Below, in pieces: positions 22,801-25,789 of a DNA stretch of 25,789 bases (positions are counted from its first letter, which is position 1; every line of letters starts with the position of its first letter). Below the pieces are notes generated by a model. That model did not search any database and had not been told where the DNA came from. It saw only the letters and a list, made by a program, of their open reading frames with translations. The translations under genes were made by a program, and so were the position numbers. The stretch lies in the NCBI GenBank assembly GCA_001953115.1, contig LSSL01007554.1, forward strand, positions 1 to 25,789, given 5' to 3'. The stretch is from Smittium mucronatum. Lineage: Eukaryota; Kickxellomycota; Harpellomycetes; Harpellales; Legeriomycetaceae.

Positions 22801-23434
22801 TAGTATTTGGGAGATTATTTTCAAGACCAGACTTTATTTTACTGTATAAACCAATGACTATTCGTGGATTTATTTAAAAGCAGACCAATAAAAATAGAAA
22901 ATCATACTGACTCTAATAAATTTTCAAAATTTTACCAGTAAAAAACTAGCTTCTAAAATTCATATTTTGAATTACCCAATAGCTCTATTTTTAACCTTAG
23001 CGCCATATTTCCAAATTAGGAAAGTGGTAAAAATTTAGTAGGAAAGTGTCCGCTCTCAAAGAGAATCTCCAATTTACGTTGAGATTATTGTACCAATAAT
23101 ATTTGTATGTGAAATACATGAATTGCCCACTAACGTTTGAAGATATGGTACCATATTGGATTTGGGAGATTCTCTTTGAGAGCAGACAATTTCCTACTAA
23201 ATTTTTACTACTTTCCTAGTCTGGAAATATGGCGCTAAGGTTAAAAATAGAGCTATTGGGTAATTCAAAACATGAATTTTAGAAGCTAGTTTTTTACTGG
23301 TAAAATTTTGAAAATTTATTAGAGCCAGTATGATTTTCTATTTTTATTGGTCTGCTTTTAAATAAATCCACGAATAGTCATTGGTTTATACAGTAAAATA
23401 AAGACTGGTCTTGAAAATAATCTACTAAATAGTA
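22801..23434. mobile_element. Foldback/MITE-like element with arms of about 270 bp
   Basis: The left arm (22801-23070) and right arm (23165-23434) are reverse complements with only about ten mismatches by eye, separated by a 94-base loop. Both arms contain the same ordered landmarks, such as ACCAATGACTATTCGTGG, CTTAGCGCCATATTTCC and CTCAAAGAGAATCTCC. The total of 634 bp, absence of any coding frame and long inverted repeats fit a non-autonomous foldback element. The outermost bases read TAGTATTT and AAATAGTA. A TA target duplication is possible but cannot be told from the palindrome itself. High arm identity points to recent origin or gene conversion, in contrast to the eroded repeats elsewhere. 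A transcript through it would form a long hairpin. Confidence 0.9.
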
Positions 23435-23789
23435 AATTTCAAATGAATTGGTTAAGATTCGACTATTTTAATCTTTCAGGGGCCATCATACAATAAATGG
23501 GACGTATAACTGAGGCTACAAATGTCAATAGAGCCAAAAATTGGTTCAAATTTTTTTATTAAAAATTAAAGCAAACAAATAGTTATTTAGCATTATAATT
23601 ATTATGTAATGTATATTGAGCATAAATAGCATCTGCAACCAATTAAAGAGGTAAATATAAATTCGGTTCATGCTGAAAAAGTAGCAATTTTTGTGCAGTG
23701 GTATTGGGTCATAAATCTACAATTTTTATCAAAGTATACTTGAGGGGGTGGCCATATTAAGTGTTACCATCTTTTATTGGATAAAACAA
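23435..23789. other. AT-rich spacer
   Basis: No gene or repeat structure recognised between the foldback element and the candidate minus-strand gene. It would contain the 3' end of that gene if it is transcribed. Confidence 0.5.
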
Positions 23790-24192
23790 TCAAAATTCCA
23801 AAGCCAATAAAATTGTACTACGTAAAATAAAGTATTGTCGGGTAACTTGGTCATCTTTGATAACCGAGATTACCCAGTGGTTTGGGTACAGAGGTACTTC
23901 GGTAGCCTCCGGGCTCGTTAATCCAAATTTTTTGATAATTAGTTTTAATATTTTTTTATAAATAAATTAATTTTGCCAGTGTGTGATTTTTCTCTTGGTT
24001 TTACCTAGTGACTTCTTTTAATTGCTTCTGCGCCTCGGAATAATATTCAGGTGCAGTTGTCGGGGGTGAAGGGTAACTAGAGTAGGATTTCCTAACCGGG
24101 TGGAGTGATGTTATACTTTTATGACCTGGGTCTTTGGACTGTCTAGAAGAAGACTGTACAACATCACGCACTTTAATTACCGAGGCTACCAC
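23790..24192 (-). pseudogene. Candidate spliced gene or gene relic of unknown family
   Basis: A minus-strand exon covers about 24191-24005: SVIKVRDVVQSSSRQSKD, later PSPPTTAPEYYSEAQKQL and KEVT. It ends at a GTAAAA donor (24004). An acceptor AG at 23914-23915, about 26 bases after an ACTAAT branch-like site, would remove a 91-nt intron, a size like those of EB1. The frame then continues through 23913-23790: PEATEVPLYPNHWVISVIKD, then DQVTRQYFILRSTILLALEF and TGA. Codon use is far less AT-rich than the flanks. There is no ATG at the 5' end: the first codon of the open frame is GTG, right after a TTTTACAG that could be another acceptor. Upstream frames contain stops, although PGWYNEENKLAKESGIPPWF in another frame also looks coding-like. 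I do not recognise the family. It may be a 3' part of a real gene with missed exons, or a decayed element gene. Confidence 0.4.
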
Positions 24193-24496
24193 TGTAAAAC
24201 CAGGGTGGTATACCAGATTCTTTCGCTAGTTTATTTTCTTCATTATACCAACCTGGACTAAGAACCTCTGTTTACTGAGGCGCTGGTCCTTTATTGGTAA
24301 CTTGTAGAAGCTAAACATAAGAACCCAGGGTACTACCCATAAGGGAAAAATCTATAAAGGAATTGATAAAAACATGAAGAATGATTCTTAGGACAACTAA
24401 AAATATAAAAGTTTAGTAGGAATCAGTTCTGAATGTTATAAATGTTTATGACAGGAGATACTGAACTAAGAAGTTCAGAAATCCAGTATAAAGTAA
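24193..24496. other. Unassigned region with coding-like fragments on the minus strand
   Basis: On the minus strand an ATG at 24318 opens MFSFYKLPIKDQRLSK and runs to a TAG near 24228 in the same frame as the downstream candidate exon. A second frame holds VLSPGWYNEENKLAKESG. These could be upstream exons of the candidate gene or frameshifted remains of it. Small palindromes TGGTATACCA and GGGTACTACCC lie within. No promoter was identified. Confidence 0.3.
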
Positions 24497-24745
24497 TTTA
24501 TCAGATTTCTATAGAAAGTTGTATTAAAAATTATTTTGACCGGACTGGTACTCGGTTCTGTTTAAAAATTCTAATTCTAATTTAATTAGCAGATTCTTAT
24601 ATAAATATGTATTATAAATTATTTTGACCGGACTGGTACTAAGTCCCGGTTAATAAGTTAAGTAACATTAATTAGTAGAATTAAACTCAGATCTGTTATA
24701 TAAAATTCTTTGACCATACTGGGGTAAAGCTTAACCAGAATGAAA
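24497..24745 (+). repeat. Tandem repeat, three diverged units of about 87 bp
   Basis: The core TTTGACCGGACTGGTACT starts at 24535 and 24623, with a diverged third copy (TTTGACCATACTGGGGTA) at 24709, so the periods are 88 and 86 bases. The intervening parts also align (TTAATTAG.AGA, CAGAT, TATATAAA). The units are followed by GGTT and TTAA-type ends. A tandem array beside a gag-like region could be an element leader or enhancer, but no function is shown. Confidence 0.75.
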
Positions 24746-24858
24746 CTCCAGCCTGAATCATCGACCCCACACATATTAATAGAATCGACCCTGCAGAAAG
24801 AACTCACATATTGAATCCACTAAAAATACATTGGGGACTATTAAACTATAAAGGGACC

Positions 24859-25199
24859 TGTTGGGAATTAATTACCAGCCATGTGTCCCTATATCAAGGA
24901 GACTTTAGCTTTTTCTAAAAAAAACCCCCCGGAGAAAAAGAACCTTTATATATTCTTGATATTTCAAAAATAAACGGAAGAAGAAAGACAAGAAATGAAT
25001 ATCGCCCCTTAATAGAATTTTTAGCTTTTCTTAGAAGTTCCCTTTTATTATTTATCTTATAGTATAAATAAGTCATACTCATAAAAAACGACTTTTTGTT
25101 ATAATACTTAAAGTAAATTATAAACTGTGTGCTCATATTCATTGACCCTTTTATACTAGTATATAATCATTTTTTTAAATCCAACTTTATTTTAACTCA
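24859..25199 (+). repeat. Doubtful LTR preceding the gag-like region
   Basis: The segment starts TGTTGGGAATTA, a common style of LTR 5' end, and could end at a CA at 25198-25199, 20 bases before the gag-like ATG. It contains an A7-C6 run at about 24919-24931 and TATA-like strings. However, there is no second copy in the window, no clear primer-binding site and no target duplication, so this is only a suggestion from position and end bases. Confidence 0.15.
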
Positions 25200-25219
25200 C
25201 TAAGTAAATAATACTTTCA

Positions 25220-25789
25220 ATGTCGCACTCATCATCCAGCTCAGTAATTCACACGCCCCCCATTAATGGGGCTGGCTACGAGGAGGATAGGATCTCCAGC
25301 TTCTATCCTCCCATCAATGCTCTGCCTAGACCTTACCAGGGGTTATCCTCATGTTAAGGGAAATCCTCTTCAGAACCGGAACTATAGTAGTCCCGCGTTC
25401 TCGACAATATATATATATATTATTATTATTTTGCAATAATACTGAAAGTACGGTTTTATAGTATCCTTATCATCTTTTATTTCTCAAAGATACTCTACCG
25501 GCTAAATAAATAGATTTTCTATATTTTGAATAATTTAAATATCTCAAGCTATTTTCTTCAAGTTTTCTGACCAGATTGCTGAAATTCTAGACTCAATTAA
25601 GGCTCTTGATTAAAAAATCGATAATTTGACTGTGGAAATAGTTTCTGGGTCACCTGAAGAGGATACAAGCAAATTTCTCCCACAGCTGTAAGGATCAGTT
25701 TTAAACGGATAATTTGGATAATAAAAGATAAAAGGATATACTAGTTAAAAATGTAAAAGGCAAGAAAAAAGACGAGTTGAAAAGCTTAG
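25220..25789 (+). pseudogene. Broken gag-like retroelement coding region, runs off window end
   Basis: The frame begins ATG with MSHSSSSSVIHTPPING and continues to a TAA at 25355, 45 codons later. A shift of one base near 25340 continues coding-like sequence (RGYPHVKGNPLQNRNYSSPAF) until an AT/ATT microsatellite at about 25407-25432. After an AT-rich gap, a further segment at 25539-25691 reads SDQIAEILDSIKALD, one TAA (25611), then KIDNLTVEIVSGSPEEDTSK and ends in TAA. It has heptad-like hydrophobic spacing, consistent with a coiled coil. A third frame, KDILVKNVKGKKKDELKSL, is open to the window edge. Ser/Pro-rich start, coiled coil and basic region resemble the layout of LTR-retrotransposon Gag proteins, but no CCHC knuckle or protease is in view. 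The gag label is an inference from layout and context. Confidence 0.4.
25407..25432. repeat. AT/ATT microsatellite interrupting the gag-like frame
   Basis: A run of TA dinucleotides passes into ATT trinucleotides and ends the first coding-like part of the gag-like region. It probably expanded after the reading frame was lost. Confidence 0.75.

Noticed and set aside
23833..23930. tRNA-like composition (GGGTAA, TTACCC and CCGGGCTCGTTAATCC strings)
   Set aside because: No cloverleaf can be drawn, with no proper T-arm or anticodon stem. The stretch is better read as the last exon of a minus-strand gene candidate.
24915..25142. 75-codon minus-strand frame
   Set aside because: AT-rich, without domain, and lies across the A/C homopolymer run. 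It is not supported as a gene.
1..25789. CRISPR array or bacterial-type operon
   Set aside because: No regularly spaced identical repeats were seen. The recognisable genes are eukaryotic, one of them with introns, so a prokaryotic defence or operon reading does not fit.

Overview
The window reads as nuclear DNA of an AT-rich eukaryote, most likely a fungus. There are two well-supported protein genes. One is an EB1/Mal3-type microtubule plus-end protein split by four short GT-AG introns (20339-21511, +). The other is an intronless mitochondrial protein carrying the FIVLHELTA signature of the fungal FLILHELTA/Mrx11 family (21724-22599, -). They converge on a 212-base intergenic space. The second family is fungal as far as I know, and the EB1 N-terminus is closest to Mal3-like fungal EB1, which is why I favour a fungus. 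The very low G+C, dense homopolymer runs and decayed elements would suit an early-diverging lineage, but I cannot name one.

Layout. From 1 to about 20.0 kb the sequence is a very AT-rich gene desert with no convincing intact conserved gene. Several islands of higher G+C stand out in it. At 3.89-4.56 kb and 17.15-17.79 kb lie two diverged copies of one repeat in opposite orientation. Each contains the same protein-coding frame: the first copy is open (82 aa) and the second is broken by stops. A shorter inverted pair lies at 14.39 and 17.85 kb. An island at 13.1-13.8 kb has several coding-like frames of unknown family and looks like a decayed gene. Just upstream of, and touching, the EB1 start is an antisense stretch that resembles part of an ABCC-type (MRP/Ybt1-like) ABC transporter membrane domain.

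From 22.8 kb to the end the sequence is mobile-element and relic territory. A 634-bp foldback element with nearly identical arms of about 270 bp lies 200 bp upstream of the Mrx11-like start. A minus-strand candidate gene or pseudogene with a 91-nt GT-AG intron follows at 23.79-24.19 kb. Next are three units of an 87-bp tandem repeat at 24.5-24.74 kb. Last is a broken gag-like coding region that runs off the end of the window, with a doubtful LTR before it.

The two intact genes act in separate processes: microtubule plus-end tracking, and mitochondrial gene expression or membrane organisation. Nothing suggests a functional cluster. I found no tRNA, rRNA or CRISPR array, and no evidence for a novel multi-gene system. 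The best leads are the inverted repeat pair with a conserved frame, an SxIP motif inside the EB1 linker itself, and the ABC-transporter relic under the EB1 promoter.
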